Shown one piece after another: positions 25,147 to 37,898 of a stretch of 64,000 bases of DNA. Origin of the DNA: Arthrobacter woluwensis (GTDB taxonomy: Bacteria; Actinomycetota; Actinomycetes; Actinomycetales; Micrococcaceae). Location of the stretch: positions 1,922,001-1,986,000 of the forward strand of contig NZ_FNSN01000003.1 in the NCBI RefSeq assembly GCF_900105345.1, in the 5' to 3' direction. The notes under the pieces were generated by a model that saw nothing but the letters and a program-made list of their open reading frames with translations, did no database searches and was not told where the DNA came from. Each line of letters starts with the position of its first letter. Positions within the stretch are counted from its first letter, which is position 1. The position numbers and the translations under genes are program-made.

Positions 25147-26013
25147 GTGACCAGCCAGCAGCCCTTCCGTCCCCGCGCCGTCTTCCTGGACATCGACGGC
25201 ACCTACGCGGACCACGGCCTGGTCCCGGACGCACATGTCGAGGCGGTTCAGCTGGCGCGGAGCGTCGGGCACAAGGTGTTCCTGTGCACCGGGCGGCCTC
25301 TCGCGATGATCGCGGACCGCATCCTGGATCCTGGTTTCGACGGCGTCGTCTCCGGTGCCGGCGCCCGTGTCGACGTAGGCGGCGAGACCCTGCGGGACAC
25401 GCGGTTCGAGCAGGGCCTGGCGGATCGCGTGATCGAGGCGCTCGACGCCCACCACGCCGCCTACATCCTGGAAGCTCCGCATGCTCTGCACGGCCGCCAT
25501 GGGGTGGATCAGCGGCTCCGCGAGGTGCTGGCCCCCATCTTCGCGGGGCGGGAGACGAGCCCGGGGCGGCACAGTGCCACGGTGGATCCCGCGGCGGACA
25601 TCCTCGGTCCCATGCAATATGCCGATGACTTGCGCGGCACGTCCTTCGCGAAGGTCTCCTGCTTCGCTTCGGACACTCCGCTGACCGAGGTGATCGCCGA
25701 ACTCGGCCCCGAGGTGGGGCTCGTGCCCAGCTCGCTGTCCGCGCTCGGTGACACGGCCGGGGAGATCTTCGTCGCGGGAACCCACAAGGCGGTGGGCATC
25801 CAGGTGGTCCAGGATCACCTGGGACTGGCCCGCGAGGACATCATCGCGATCGGTGACAGCGCCAACGACCTGGAGATGCTCGAGTACGCGGGGATCGGGA
25901 TCGCCGTGGAGGGTGCGGCGCCGGACCTTGTGGCGGTGTCGGACCGCATGACGGCCGGCCCTGCGGAGCACGGGGTGGCCAGGGCTCTGGCGGAACTCGG
26001 CCTGCTGGGCTGA
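25147..26013 (+). CDS. HAD-superfamily hydrolase, Cof type
   Basis: A 288-residue phosphatase of the Cof/HAD-IIB group. Motif I is 'AVFLDIDGTYADHG' (nucleophile Asp), motif II 'LCTGRPLAM', motif III Lys in 'GTHKAVGIQVV' and motif IV 'IAIGDSANDLEML'. The cap domain lies between motif I and III (about residues 80-190). GTG at 25147 follows GAGGAG. Family members act on sugar phosphates or flavin-related phosphates. Its stop codon lies inside a 28-base palindrome facing the converging bgl operon. Confidence 0.88.
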   Translation: MTSQQPFRPRAVFLDIDGTYADHGLVPDAHVEAVQLARSVGHKVFLCTGRPLAMIADRILDPGFDGVVSGAGARVDVGGETLRDTRFEQGLADRVIEALDAHHAAYILEAPHALHGRHGVDQRLREVLAPIFAGRETSPGRHSATVDPAADILGPMQYADDLRGTSFAKVSCFASDTPLTEVIAELGPEVGLVPSSLSALGDTAGEIFVAGTHKAVGIQVVQDHLGLAREDIIAIGDSANDLEMLEYAGIGIAVEGAAPDLVAVSDRMTAGPAEHGVARALAELGLLG

Positions 26014-26034
26014 CGCCCGGCCGGGCGTCAGCCC
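26007..26034. terminator. Perfect 28-base palindrome between converging genes
   Basis: A perfect palindrome with no spacer at 26007-26034, overlapping the TGA of the HAD gene and lying 40 bases before the bglG stop. Probably a bidirectional terminator or insulating stem; no T-run. Confidence 0.65.
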
Positions 26035-26073
26035 AGCCCGCCCGCTCAGCCGCTCCCGTTCGGCAGCGGGAGT

Positions 26074-26916
26074 TCAGCCCCGGGAGTCGTCCGCCATGCG
26101 GGCCAGGTGCAGGGTGAGATAGGCGACCTCGTCGTCCGTGAGCTCCTGATCCAGCCGGAGCTCCAGCACGGACTGGAGTTTCACCGCGGTGGCGTAGTCC
26201 GACGGGTAAGCCTCCCGGATCGCCGTGAACAGCTTGTCATTGCCTTCGTTGAGCTGTCGCCCGGCATGGGCCCGCACGAAGAAGTACCGCAGGTGGGTGA
26301 TGAAGCGGGCCGCGTTCACCGAGTCGCGGTCGAACGGGCGCCCGTAGGCGGTCTCCATGACCTCGAACAGCTGGGTCAGCACGCCCGTCATGCGGTAGGT
26401 GTACGCCAGGTTGCCCGTGGAGAATCCCGCGTTGACCAGGTGCAGCGCGACCGCCACAGACTCCTCCTCCGGGAGGCTCACTTCGAGGGCTGCGTTGACG
26501 TGCTCCACGATCCGGCGGGCCATGCGGAACTCGTGAGGGTAGAGGTGCAGGACTTCGGAGCGCAGCGGGTACTCGAGCCGGATGCCCTGCCGGACGCGCT
26601 TGATGGCGAAGCTCAGGTGATCGGCCAGGGCCACCAGGAGCGTCGATCCCACGGCGTCGCTGAACTCGGCGGACACGGCCTTGAGCGCCTGGTCGGCCAG
26701 CAGCAGATGCTCGGGCGGGATCGCGGCCACCACGGCCCCGAAGTTGTCCGGGTCGCGGCCGTTCTCCGGCACGAAGACCCGGATCACCTTGGCCGGGTCC
26801 ACCTGCTGGCCCGGCTTGGCCTGGAAGCCGAGGCCCCGGCCGGTCAGGATGGTCTCCTGCCCCGCGTCGTTGCGGGCCAGGACGACGTTGTTGTTGAAAA
26901 CGCGGAGGATCTCCAC
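26074..26916 (-). CDS. bglG: BglG/LicT-family transcriptional antiterminator
   Basis: An RNA-binding antiterminator of 280 residues. Residues 1-55 are the CAT RNA-binding domain ('ILRVFNNNVVLARN'), followed by PRD1 (about 65-170) and PRD2 (about 175-280). Candidate phosphorylated histidines are seen in 'LADHLSFAIKR' and 'YPHEFRMA' (PRD1) and 'FITHLRYFFVR' and 'LTLHLARMA' (PRD2). In this family, the PTS permease phosphorylates PRD1 to switch the protein off without substrate. I chose the GTG at 26914-26916 since the domain begins there. It is the third gene of the bglF-bglA-bglG order, and its RNA target is visible in the bglF leader. Confidence 0.92.
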   Translation of the reverse strand: MEILRVFNNNVVLARNDAGQETILTGRGLGFQAKPGQQVDPAKVIRVFVPENGRDPDNFGAVVAAIPPEHLLLADQALKAVSAEFSDAVGSTLLVALADHLSFAIKRVRQGIRLEYPLRSEVLHLYPHEFRMARRIVEHVNAALEVSLPEEESVAVALHLVNAGFSTGNLAYTYRMTGVLTQLFEVMETAYGRPFDRDSVNAARFITHLRYFFVRAHAGRQLNEGNDKLFTAIREAYPSDYATAVKLQSVLELRLDQELTDDEVAYLTLHLARMADDSRG

Positions 26917-26983
26917 GATGGGTGCTGCCTGTCTGTCGGAATCGGTCGGAACGTCCCGGAAGAGCTCCTGGGGAGAGGATACG

Positions 26984-27019
26984 GCCGTGTGGCGGGACCG
27001 GGCGGTCCCGCCACACGGC
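26984..27019 (-). terminator. Strong hairpin between bglA and bglG
   Basis: Perfect 16-base arms at 26984-26999 and 27004-27019 with a GGGC loop, directly after the bglA stop. It may terminate most transcripts and keep bglG expression low relative to bglF and bglA. Confidence 0.65.
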
Positions 27020-27035
27020 AGGGATGCGGACGAGG

Positions 27036-30391
<3,356 letters not shown>

Positions 30392-30441
30392 GGTGGGTCC
30401 TTTCTTCCGCTGTTCCGGGCCCACATTGGCCCGGAAACGAC

Positions 30442-30483
30442 AAAAGACCTAGGACCCACCCACAGGGGTGTTTCCTAGGTCTT
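30442..30483 (-). terminator. Leader terminator of bgl operon
   Basis: On the minus strand, AAGACCTAGGA (30473-30483) pairs with TCCTAGGTCTT (30444-30454) and runs into TTTTG. It is an intrinsic terminator in the bglF leader, and its first arm overlaps the end of the RAT sequence. Confidence 0.85.
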
Positions 30484-30510
30484 GCCCCGGTCCATCCCGG
30501 GTCACAATCC
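30478..30510 (-). promoter_or_regulatory. RAT antiterminator for BglG
   Basis: The minus strand begins GGATTGTGAC, has a CCGG ... CCGG inner stem, and ends GGCAAGACC. These ends match the known ribonucleic antiterminator consensus (GGATTGTTACTG ... GCAGGCAAAACC). The last bases overlap the leader terminator, so binding of BglG and formation of the terminator should exclude each other. Confidence 0.85.
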
Positions 30511-30539
30511 TTCGTGGCCTCAGAGGACCACAAAACTTG

Positions 30540-30568
30540 AAGATACACGTGATCTGATTCACAGGCAA
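30540..30568 (-). promoter_or_regulatory. Predicted promoter of bgl operon
   Basis: On the minus strand, TTGCCT (30563-30568) and TATCTT (30540-30545) are spaced by 17 bases. Transcription would start near 30533, just before the RAT, leaving a leader of about 140 bases. Confidence 0.6.
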
Positions 30569-30735
30569 GTGGCGCGGGCCGGCTTCGCCACCGCTTCCGC
30601 GAAATGTGGCCGAAACGCGGATTTACCCCGCCGACACACGTCGATACCTCACCGAAACACCAGCGTCATCACGGGGGCATCGCGGCTCCGTAGCGTGCTG
30701 AGCAGGAACCTCATCCGACCACCAGGAGGCAGCTC

Positions 30736-32430
30736 TTGACGCAGGACACCCTCACCACACCCCAGACCCCACCGTCTCAGCAGGCGTCACCTCAGGACGC
30801 CGCCGCCCAGGCGGCGACCCGGGAGAGCCTGGAGGACTACACCCTCCGCTTCGCACCGCGCTCCTACCGGAAGTGGGGCGTCGGCGTCGTCGCAACCAGT
30901 GCGCTGGGCGGCATCGCCTACCTCGCCGACTTCGCGATCGGCGCCAACATCGGCATGGCGTACGGCACGGTCAACGCGCTGCTCGGCATCGCGATCGCGG
31001 CCGTGATCATCTTCGTGACCGGCTTCCCGCTGGCCTACTACGCGGCGCGCTACAACATCGATCTGGATCTCATCACCCGCGGCTCCGGCTTCGGCTACTA
31101 CGGCTCCATCCTGACCAACGTCATCTTCGCCGTCTTCACCTTCATCTTCTTCGCCCTCGAAGGCTCGATCATGGCGCAGGGCCTTGAACTGGGCCTCGGC
31201 ATCCCGCGCTGGCTGGGCTATCTGATCTCCTCCGTGCTGATCATCCCGCTCGTCATCTTCGGCATGAACGCCCTGGCGAAGCTCCAGGTCTGGACCACCC
31301 CGCTGTGGCTCCTGCTCATGGTGGTGCCGCTCGTGTATCTCGTGGCGGCGCACCCGGATTCGCTCGGCGCCTTCCTCAGTTACCAGGGCACCTCGGGACA
31401 GGGCGGGGTGGATCTTGCCTCGGCCATGCTCGCCGCCGGTGTCTGCCTCTCGCTCATGGCGCAGATCGCCGAGCAGATCGACTACCTGCGCTTCATGCCG
31501 CCCAAGACGCCGGAGAACAGCCGCTCCTGGTGGCGCGCCGTGATCCTGGCCGGCCCGGGCTGGGTGGTGTTCGGCGCGATCAAGCAGGCGGTCGGTCTCT
31601 TCATCGCGGTGTACCTCGTCGCACGGCTCGACCCGGCGGCGTCGGCGACGGCGAATGAGCCGGTGCACCAGTTCCTCGGCGTCTACCGGGAGATGATGCC
31701 GCCGTGGCTCGCCATGACGCTCGCGGTGGTCCTGGTGGTCATCTCGCAGATCAAGATCAACGTGACCAACGCCTACTCCGGTTCGCTGGCCTGGACCAAC
31801 TCCTTCACGCGGCTCACCCGTCGCTACCCGGGGCGGCTCGTGTTCGTGGTGGTCAACGTGGGCATCGCCCTCGTCCTGATGGAGGCGGACATGTTCTCCT
31901 TCCTCAACGCGATCCTCGGCTTCTACGCGAACTGCGCCATGGCCTGGGTGGTCACGGTCGCCACGGACATCGGCATCAACAAGTACGTCCTGAAGATCTC
32001 CCCGAAGATCCCGGAGTTCCGCCGCGGCATGCTCTACGCGATCAATCCGGTGGGCTTCGTCTCGATGATCCTCTCGGCGGGCCTCTCGATCGCGGTGTTC
32101 TTCGGGGCCTTCGGTCCGGCGATCCAGCCGTTCTCGCCCGTGGTCGCCGTCCTGGTCGCGTTCATCGCCACCCCGCTCATGGCCATCCTCACCGGAGGCA
32201 AGTTCTACCTGCGCCGCGCCGACGACGGCGTCGACCTGCCGATGTTCGACGAGCACGGCAACCCCTCCGGGGAGACGCTGCTGTGTCACGTGACGGGGCT
32301 GGAATTCGAACGTCCTGACATGATCCGCTCCGCCGTGGACGGGCCGGAGGGCGAGATCCGCTACGTGTCCTCCCTCGCTCTCGCGACGGACCGCAGCGGC
32401 GCGCACGTCCTGCCTGCCGACCCGCGGTGA
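30736..32430 (+). CDS. NCS1-family permease (cytosine/purine/allantoin type)
   Basis: A 564-residue transporter with about twelve membrane segments. The N-terminus has 'TRESLEDYTLRFAPRSYRKW', followed by 'GVVATSALGGIAYLADFAIG' and 'FPLAYYAARYNIDLDLITRG', typical of NCS1 nucleobase and related permeases. A soluble C-terminal tail of about 70 residues follows the last membrane segment. The start is TTG at 30736, six bases after AGGAGG. It immediately precedes the urease genes on the same strand, so it may import urea or a urea-yielding compound such as allantoin or a pyrimidine. The substrate is not determinable by sequence alone. Confidence 0.85.
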   Translation: MTQDTLTTPQTPPSQQASPQDAAAQAATRESLEDYTLRFAPRSYRKWGVGVVATSALGGIAYLADFAIGANIGMAYGTVNALLGIAIAAVIIFVTGFPLAYYAARYNIDLDLITRGSGFGYYGSILTNVIFAVFTFIFFALEGSIMAQGLELGLGIPRWLGYLISSVLIIPLVIFGMNALAKLQVWTTPLWLLLMVVPLVYLVAAHPDSLGAFLSYQGTSGQGGVDLASAMLAAGVCLSLMAQIAEQIDYLRFMPPKTPENSRSWWRAVILAGPGWVVFGAIKQAVGLFIAVYLVARLDPAASATANEPVHQFLGVYREMMPPWLAMTLAVVLVVISQIKINVTNAYSGSLAWTNSFTRLTRRYPGRLVFVVVNVGIALVLMEADMFSFLNAILGFYANCAMAWVVTVATDIGINKYVLKISPKIPEFRRGMLYAINPVGFVSMILSAGLSIAVFFGAFGPAIQPFSPVVAVLVAFIATPLMAILTGGKFYLRRADDGVDLPMFDEHGNPSGETLLCHVTGLEFERPDMIRSAVDGPEGEIRYVSSLALATDRSGAHVLPADPR

Positions 32431-32590
32431 GGCGGCGACGGCCGCGAGCCCGTCGGTAACAAACAGCGACACGCCACGGTTCTGTTGCCCCATGAAACAG
32501 ATCCGCTGCTTGTGGTCGTACGATCAAATTCCCCCACCTCGTGAGTGCCGGAACCCCTGAGCCGTCACTCCTGTCAGCAGGAGCCTCCCC

Positions 32591-32893
<303 letters not shown>

Positions 32894-32901
32894 GCCGAGT
32901 C

Positions 32902-35055
32902 ATGAGCATCGAGAACAGCACCCCGTCCTCCCCGTCCTTCACGCCCGGCGAGACCCTGGTGGCGGACGGCGACATCACGCTCAACGCGGGCCGTCCCGTC
33001 ACCGAGCTCGCCGTCACCAACACGGGCGACCGGCCGGTCCAGGTCGGATCGCATTTCCACTTCGCCGAGACCAACCGCGGCCTCGACTTCGACCGGCAGG
33101 CAGCACACGGGCTCCGGCTCGACATCCCGGCCGGCACGGCCGTGCGCTTCGAGCCGGGCGACACCAAGACCGTGCGGCTCGTCCCGCTCGCCGGCGCGCG
33201 CGAGGTGTACGGCCTGCGCGGACTGACCGAGGGCCCGCTGGATGACGCGGCGGCACCGAACGACGGCGCGGATGCGGCGCCGTCGTCGTCGGCTGCGAGT
33301 GAGGACGGCGGCCTGCCGAATCTCGCGATCCCGCGCACGCAGTACGCCCAGCTCTACGGGCCCACCACCGGTGACCGCGTCCGGCTCGGTGACACCGGCC
33401 TGTTCGCCGAGGTGGAGCGGGACCTGACCGTCTACGGCGAGGAAGTGGTGTTCGGGGGCGGCAAGGTGCTGCGCGACGGCATGGGCCAGAACGGCCAGGT
33501 GACGCGCGACGGCGGCGACGTGCCGGACACGGTCATCACCAACGCGCTCATCGTGGACCACAGCGGGATCTACAAAGCAGACGTCGCACTCCGCGACGGC
33601 CACATCCAGGCGATCGGCAAGGCCGGGAACCCGCTCATCCAGGACGGTGTGGACATCGTGGTCGGGTCCTCCACCGAGATCATCGCGGGGGAGCGCAAGA
33701 TCCTCACCGCGGGCGGCATCGACACCCACATCCACTTCATCTCCCCGGACCAGATCCCCACCGCCCTGGCCTCCGGCGTGACCACGATGATCGGCGGTGG
33801 CACGGGACCGGCCGAGGGCACCAAAGCCACCACGGTCACGCCCGGCGCCTGGCACATCGCCCGGATGCTCCAGGCCGCGGAGGCGTTCCCGATGAACATC
33901 GGCCTGCTCGGCAAGGGGCATGCCAGCAGCACCGAACCTCTCGCGGAGCAGATCCGCGCCGGCGCCATCGGCCTGAAGATCCACGAGGACTGGGGCGCCA
34001 CCCACGCCTCGATCGACAGGGCGCTGCAGGTCGCGGACGAGTACGACGTGCAGGTCGCCATCCACACGGACACCCTGAACGAATGCGGCTTCCTGGAGGA
34101 CACGGTCGCGGCCATCGGAGACCGGGTGATCCACACCTTCCACACGGAGGGCGCGGGCGGTGGTCACGCGCCGGACATCATCGCGATCGCGGCCCAGCCC
34201 AATGTCCTGCCCGCCTCGACCAACCCGACGATCCCCTTCACCCGCAACACGGCGGAGGAGCACCTGGACATGCTCATGGTGTGCCACCACCTGAGCCCGG
34301 CGATCCCCGAGGATGTCGCGTTCGCCGATTCCCGCATCCGGCCCGAGACCATCGCGGCGGAGGACGTGCTGCATGATCTCGGCGTGTTCTCGATCATGTC
34401 GAGCGATTCCCAGGCCATGGGCCGCGTGGGGGAAGTGGTGACCCGCACCTGGCAGCTGGCGGACAAGATGAAGGCCCAGCGCGGCCACCTGAATCCCGAC
34501 GGCAGCACGACGGCGCCGGACGCCGGCACGGACTCGGACAACTTCCGCATCAAGCGGTACGTCGCCAAGTACACGATCAATCCCGCCATCGCGCAGGGCA
34601 TCGCGGATTCGGTGGGCAGCCTCGAAGTGGGCAAGTTCGCGGACCTCGTCCTCTGGGATCCGGCGTTCTTCGGCGTGAAGCCGGACCTGGTCCTCAAGGG
34701 CGGCACGATCGCCAACTCCGTGATGGGCGACCCGAACGCCTCGATCCCGACGCCGCAGCCGCAGACCCTCCGCATGGCCTTCGGCGCGTACGGCGGCAGT
34801 GTCCAGGCCTCCTCGATCACCTTCCTCTCGCAGGCGGCCGTGGACGCCGGCGTGGCCGCCTCGCTGGGGCTGAAGAAGGTCATCCGGCCGGTGCGTGGCA
34901 TCCGGAACCTGCGGAAACAGGACCTGCCGTTCAACGGGGAGACTCCGCGTCTCGACGTGGATCCGCAGACCTATGAGGTGCGGGTGGACGGCGAGGTCGT
35001 GACCTGCGATCCCGTGGACTCCGTGCCTCTGGGCCAGCGGTACTTCCTGTTCTGA
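32902..35055 (+). CDS. ureBC: Urease beta-alpha fusion subunit (UreB-UreC)
   Basis: A single 717-residue protein holds both remaining urease subunits. Residues 1-112 are UreB ('[18 protein letters not shown]', '[11 protein letters not shown]', '[17 protein letters not shown]'). A linker rich in Ala, Ser and Asp covers about 113-138. Residues 139-717 are UreC ('[20 protein letters not shown]'). Nickel ligands are H276 and H278 in 'GIDTHIHFI', the carbamylated Lys359 in 'GLKIHEDWG', and later histidines in 'VAIHTDT' and '[16 protein letters not shown]'-like region; the flap is 'MVCHHLSPA'. Catalytic residues are intact, so it should be active. It hydrolyses urea to ammonia and carbon dioxide. 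UreA-UreB fusions are well known, whereas UreB-UreC fusion is unusual. Confidence 0.95.
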   Translation: MSIENSTPSSPSFTPGETLVADGDITLNAGRPVTELAVTNTGDRPVQVGSHFHFAETNRGLDFDRQAAHGLRLDIPAGTAVRFEPGDTKTVRLVPLAGAREVYGLRGLTEGPLDDAAAPNDGADAAPSSSAASEDGGLPNLAIPRTQYAQLYGPTTGDRVRLGDTGLFAEVERDLTVYGEEVVFGGGKVLRDGMGQNGQVTRDGGDVPDTVITNALIVDHSGIYKADVALRDGHIQAIGKAGNPLIQDGVDIVVGSSTEIIAGERKILTAGGIDTHIHFISPDQIPTALASGVTTMIGGGTGPAEGTKATTVTPGAWHIARMLQAAEAFPMNIGLLGKGHASSTEPLAEQIRAGAIGLKIHEDWGATHASIDRALQVADEYDVQVAIHTDTLNECGFLEDTVAAIGDRVIHTFHTEGAGGGHAPDIIAIAAQPNVLPASTNPTIPFTRNTAEEHLDMLMVCHHLSPAIPEDVAFADSRIRPETIAAEDVLHDLGVFSIMSSDSQAMGRVGEVVTRTWQLADKMKAQRGHLNPDGSTTAPDAGTDSDNFRIKRYVAKYTINPAIAQGIADSVGSLEVGKFADLVLWDPAFFGVKPDLVLKGGTIANSVMGDPNASIPTPQPQTLRMAFGAYGGSVQASSITFLSQAAVDAGVAASLGLKKVIRPVRGIRNLRKQDLPFNGETPRLDVDPQTYEVRVDGEVVTCDPVDSVPLGQRYFLF

Positions 35056-35092
35056 CACCTGTTCCGGACCGGCCCCGGAGAAAGAGACGACC

Positions 35093-35566
35093 ATGATCGT
35101 GACCAGCATCCTCGGCAACATCCATGACGAGGACCACCCCTTCCCGGCCGGCCACCGCGAGAAGGTCACCCTTCCCGTGGCGGACCTGGCCAAGCGGATT
35201 CAGCGCGTGACCAGTGACCACGGCCGCGAGCTCGGCATCCGGCTGCCGGCCGGCTCACCCGATCTGCGCGACGGCGACGTGCTGTTCGCGGAGGAGGGCA
35301 ACGCCGTCGTGGTGGCCGTGGAGGCCAGCGACGTGCTGGTGATCGCGCCGCGGAGCATCGGGGAGGCGCTGTTCACGGCCCACTCGCTCGGCAACCGCCA
35401 CCTGCAGGCGCAGTTCTTCGGGCCGGACTCGGACTATGCCGCCGACGTCATGGTGTGCCAGTACGACCACACCGTGGAGGACTTCCTGAACCACCATCAC
35501 GTGCCGTACAGCCGTCAGGAACTGGTCATGGCCGTGCCGTTCCGGCACGCGGAGCACACCCACTGA
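35093..35566 (+). CDS. ureE: Urease accessory protein UreE, nickel metallochaperone
   Basis: A 157-residue chaperone that passes nickel to the UreG-UreF-UreD-apoenzyme complex. The N-terminal peptide-binding part has 'VTSILGNIHD' and 'LTKRIQRVTSDHGRELGIRL'-like sequence; the metal-binding half has 'TAHSLGNRHLQAQFF' and 'VCQYDHTVEDFLNHHHV'. The C-terminus 'RHAEHTH' is a short histidine tail compared with the His-rich tails of some enterobacterial UreE. TGA at 35564-35566 overlaps the ATG of ureF by one base. Confidence 0.95.
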   Translation: MIVTSILGNIHDEDHPFPAGHREKVTLPVADLAKRIQRVTSDHGRELGIRLPAGSPDLRDGDVLFAEEGNAVVVAVEASDVLVIAPRSIGEALFTAHSLGNRHLQAQFFGPDSDYAADVMVCQYDHTVEDFLNHHHVPYSRQELVMAVPFRHAEHTH

Positions 35567-36282
35567 TGAGCCGTCCGGCCCCCAGCCTCGCGGCGCTCCT
35601 TCAGCTCACCGACTCGGCCCTGCCGACCGGTGCGTTCAGCCATTCCTTCGGCCTGGAACCGTACTTGGACAGTGGCGAGGTGACGGACGAGCACACCCTG
35701 CTGGCCTGGCTGGAGGGATACCTCAGCACCCAGCTGACGTTCACGGACGCCATCGCGGTGCGCCGGGCCTGCCGGTTGGCGGCAGGGCTGGGTGATCACC
35801 CCGGCGGAGCGGCTCTTGACGGTCTTCAGGACCTCGACGCAGAACTCGGCGCGCTGCTCATCCCGCGTCAGCTCCGGGAGGCGAGCCTGCGGATGGGCCG
35901 CCGCCTGCTGGAGATCGCCCGCGAGTCGTTCCCCTCGCCGGCCGTGGAGGCCTACGCCGACGCGGTGGCTGCGGGCGACTGTCAGGGTCATTTCGTCCTG
36001 GCGTTCGCCCTCGCTGCTCACGGGCTCGGGTTCGACGAGGGCACCGTCGTGGAGGCGCACCTTTCGGCGGCGCTGACCTCCCTCGCCTACAACGCCGTGC
36101 GGGCCATCCCGCTGGGCCAGCTCTCCGGGCAACGCGTCCTGGCGGGCGTGCGCGCCCGGGTGCCCGCCGCCGTCGAACGGTCCAGGACCGCCGACGAGCG
36201 GCACTTCGGCGCCGCGGCGCCCGCCCTTGAAATCCATCAGATGCGGCACGAGCACCAGCGTGCGCGCATGTTCGCCAGTTGA
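35566..36282 (+). CDS. ureF: Urease accessory protein UreF
   Basis: A 238-residue all-helical accessory protein that gates GTP hydrolysis by UreG during nickel insertion. It has the N-terminal '[21 protein letters not shown]' family signature (residues about 11-31) and the C-terminal '[18 protein letters not shown]'. The ATG at 35566 shares its A with the ureE stop. It lies between ureE and ureG in the standard order. Confidence 0.95.
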   Translation: MSRPAPSLAALLQLTDSALPTGAFSHSFGLEPYLDSGEVTDEHTLLAWLEGYLSTQLTFTDAIAVRRACRLAAGLGDHPGGAALDGLQDLDAELGALLIPRQLREASLRMGRRLLEIARESFPSPAVEAYADAVAAGDCQGHFVLAFALAAHGLGFDEGTVVEAHLSAALTSLAYNAVRAIPLGQLSGQRVLAGVRARVPAAVERSRTADERHFGAAAPALEIHQMRHEHQRARMFAS

Positions 36283-36292
36283 GGAGCAGACC

Positions 36293-36907
36293 ATGAACGA
36301 TCCCGTCATCATCGGCATCGGCGGCCCCGTGGGCGCCGGGAAGACCCAGTTGGTGGAGCGCGTGACCCGTGCGCTCATCGACGACTTCTCCATGGCCGCC
36401 ATCACGAACGACATCTACACGATCGAGGACGCCAAGATCCTGGCGCGCAACGGCGTGCTCCCGGAGGACCGGATCGTCGGCGTGGAGACCGGCGGTTGCC
36501 CGCACACCGCCATCCGTGAGGACACCTCCATGAACACGGCGGCGATCGAGGACCTGAAGGAACGCCACCCCGGCCTGGAGCTGATCTTCGTCGAATCGGG
36601 CGGCGACAACCTCTCGGCCACCTTCAGCCCGGAACTCGTGGACTTCTCCGTGTACGTCATCGACGTGGCGCAGGGGGAGAAGATCCCGCGCAAGGCCGGG
36701 CAGGGCATGATCAAGTCGGATTTGCTGGTCATCAACAAGACCGACCTCGCGCCGCATGTGGGCGCGGATCTGGCGGTGATGGAGAGCGATTCGCGGTCGT
36801 TCCGCGGAGACCGCCCGTTCTGTTTCACCAACCTCAAGACCGACGACGGCCTGGACTACGTGCTGAACTGGATCCGCCGGGACGTGCTCATGACGGACCT
36901 CGCGTGA
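36293..36907 (+). CDS. ureG: Urease accessory GTPase UreG
   Basis: A 204-residue SIMIBI-class GTPase that delivers nickel to urease. The P-loop is '[13 protein letters not shown]' (residues 8-20), the metal-binding '[13 protein letters not shown]' with its Cys-Pro-His triad is intact, and '[17 protein letters not shown]' and '[15 protein letters not shown]' are typical. The ATG at 36293 follows GAGGAG. The stop overlaps the GTG start of ureD. Confidence 0.97.
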   Translation: MNDPVIIGIGGPVGAGKTQLVERVTRALIDDFSMAAITNDIYTIEDAKILARNGVLPEDRIVGVETGGCPHTAIREDTSMNTAAIEDLKERHPGLELIFVESGGDNLSATFSPELVDFSVYVIDVAQGEKIPRKAGQGMIKSDLLVINKTDLAPHVGADLAVMESDSRSFRGDRPFCFTNLKTDDGLDYVLNWIRRDVLMTDLA

Positions 36908-37833
36908 CCGTGACCGCCGTGTCTCAGGGGGCGGCCGGGGCTCACGTGGCTTCCGGTGCCGGCCCGGCGGAGCCCACAGGCGAGCTGCGTCTCCGGCTCG
37001 AGGCCCGAAACGGCCGCTCCGTGGTGACCGGGCAGTTCCACTCCGGCGCGCTCCGGATGCTCCGGCCGCTCTATCCGGGGGCTGGGGCCCGGCCCGCCGC
37101 TCAAAGGACCACTGAGGAGGACGGGCAGGTCCTGGTCACCGCCATCAATCCGGGCGGGGGCTATCTGGGCGGGGACCGGTACGTGCTCGGCGCGGAGCTG
37201 GGCGCGGACACGTCGCTCCTTCTGACCACGCAGTCGGCCACCAAGGTCTACCGCACGCCCCAGGGTCCCGCCCGGTCGAGCCAGCAGTTCCGCCTGGAGG
37301 CCGGTGCGCGCCTCGAATCCGTCCCGGACGCGCTGATCGCCTATCAGGCCGCCAGCTACCACCAGGACACCGAGGTGTGGATGCATCCGACGGCGTCGCT
37401 CGCCCTCGCGGAGACCGTCACGCACGGCTGGGCGCCCGACGGCACCTCGTTCCGCTTCGACGAGGTGTCCCTGCGCACCCGCGTGCACGTGGGCGGCCGG
37501 CTCGCGGTCTCCGACAACCTCCTGCTGCGCCCGGACCAGGGCGGCACGGCCCGTCTCATGCTCGGCGGGCACTCGCACCTCGCCACGCTGCTCGTGGTCG
37601 ACCCCCGTGCGGAGGACGACGCCGTGCAGCGGCTCCGTGAGGAGCTCGGCGTCCTGCTCCAGCCGGCGTCGTCGGGTGCGCTGCTGGGGATCACCCGCTT
37701 GGCCGTGCCGGGTTTCGTCCTGCGAGCCCTGACCGGCAGCACCCAGTCCGCGGAGGCCGTCCTTCACCGGGCGCTGGACTGGATGCGCCGCGAATGGCAC
37801 GGGCAGCCGCCCGTCGACCTGCGCAAATACTGA
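36904..37833 (+). CDS. ureD: Urease accessory protein UreD (UreH)
   Basis: A 309-residue scaffold protein that binds apo-urease and passes nickel through to the active site with UreF and UreG. Typical motifs are '[18 protein letters not shown]', '[16 protein letters not shown]' and '[19 protein letters not shown]'. The start is GTG at 36904 in a GTGA overlap with ureG. In actinobacteria ureD is often the last urease gene, as here, and is followed by the nickel permease. Confidence 0.93.
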   Translation: MTVTAVSQGAAGAHVASGAGPAEPTGELRLRLEARNGRSVVTGQFHSGALRMLRPLYPGAGARPAAQRTTEEDGQVLVTAINPGGGYLGGDRYVLGAELGADTSLLLTTQSATKVYRTPQGPARSSQQFRLEAGARLESVPDALIAYQAASYHQDTEVWMHPTASLALAETVTHGWAPDGTSFRFDEVSLRTRVHVGGRLAVSDNLLLRPDQGGTARLMLGGHSHLATLLVVDPRAEDDAVQRLREELGVLLQPASSGALLGITRLAVPGFVLRALTGSTQSAEAVLHRALDWMRREWHGQPPVDLRKY

Positions 37834-37898
37834 CGGCGCACCTGACTGGCGGCGGAAGACACCGACTTTTGCAACCACAGACCTGAGGAAGTACCGAG

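Noticed and set aside
32902-35055. Urease fusion as a frameshift error
   Set aside because: The linker is in frame, has normal codon use and composition, and both domains are complete, so an error would not be expected to create it. Reads should still confirm it.
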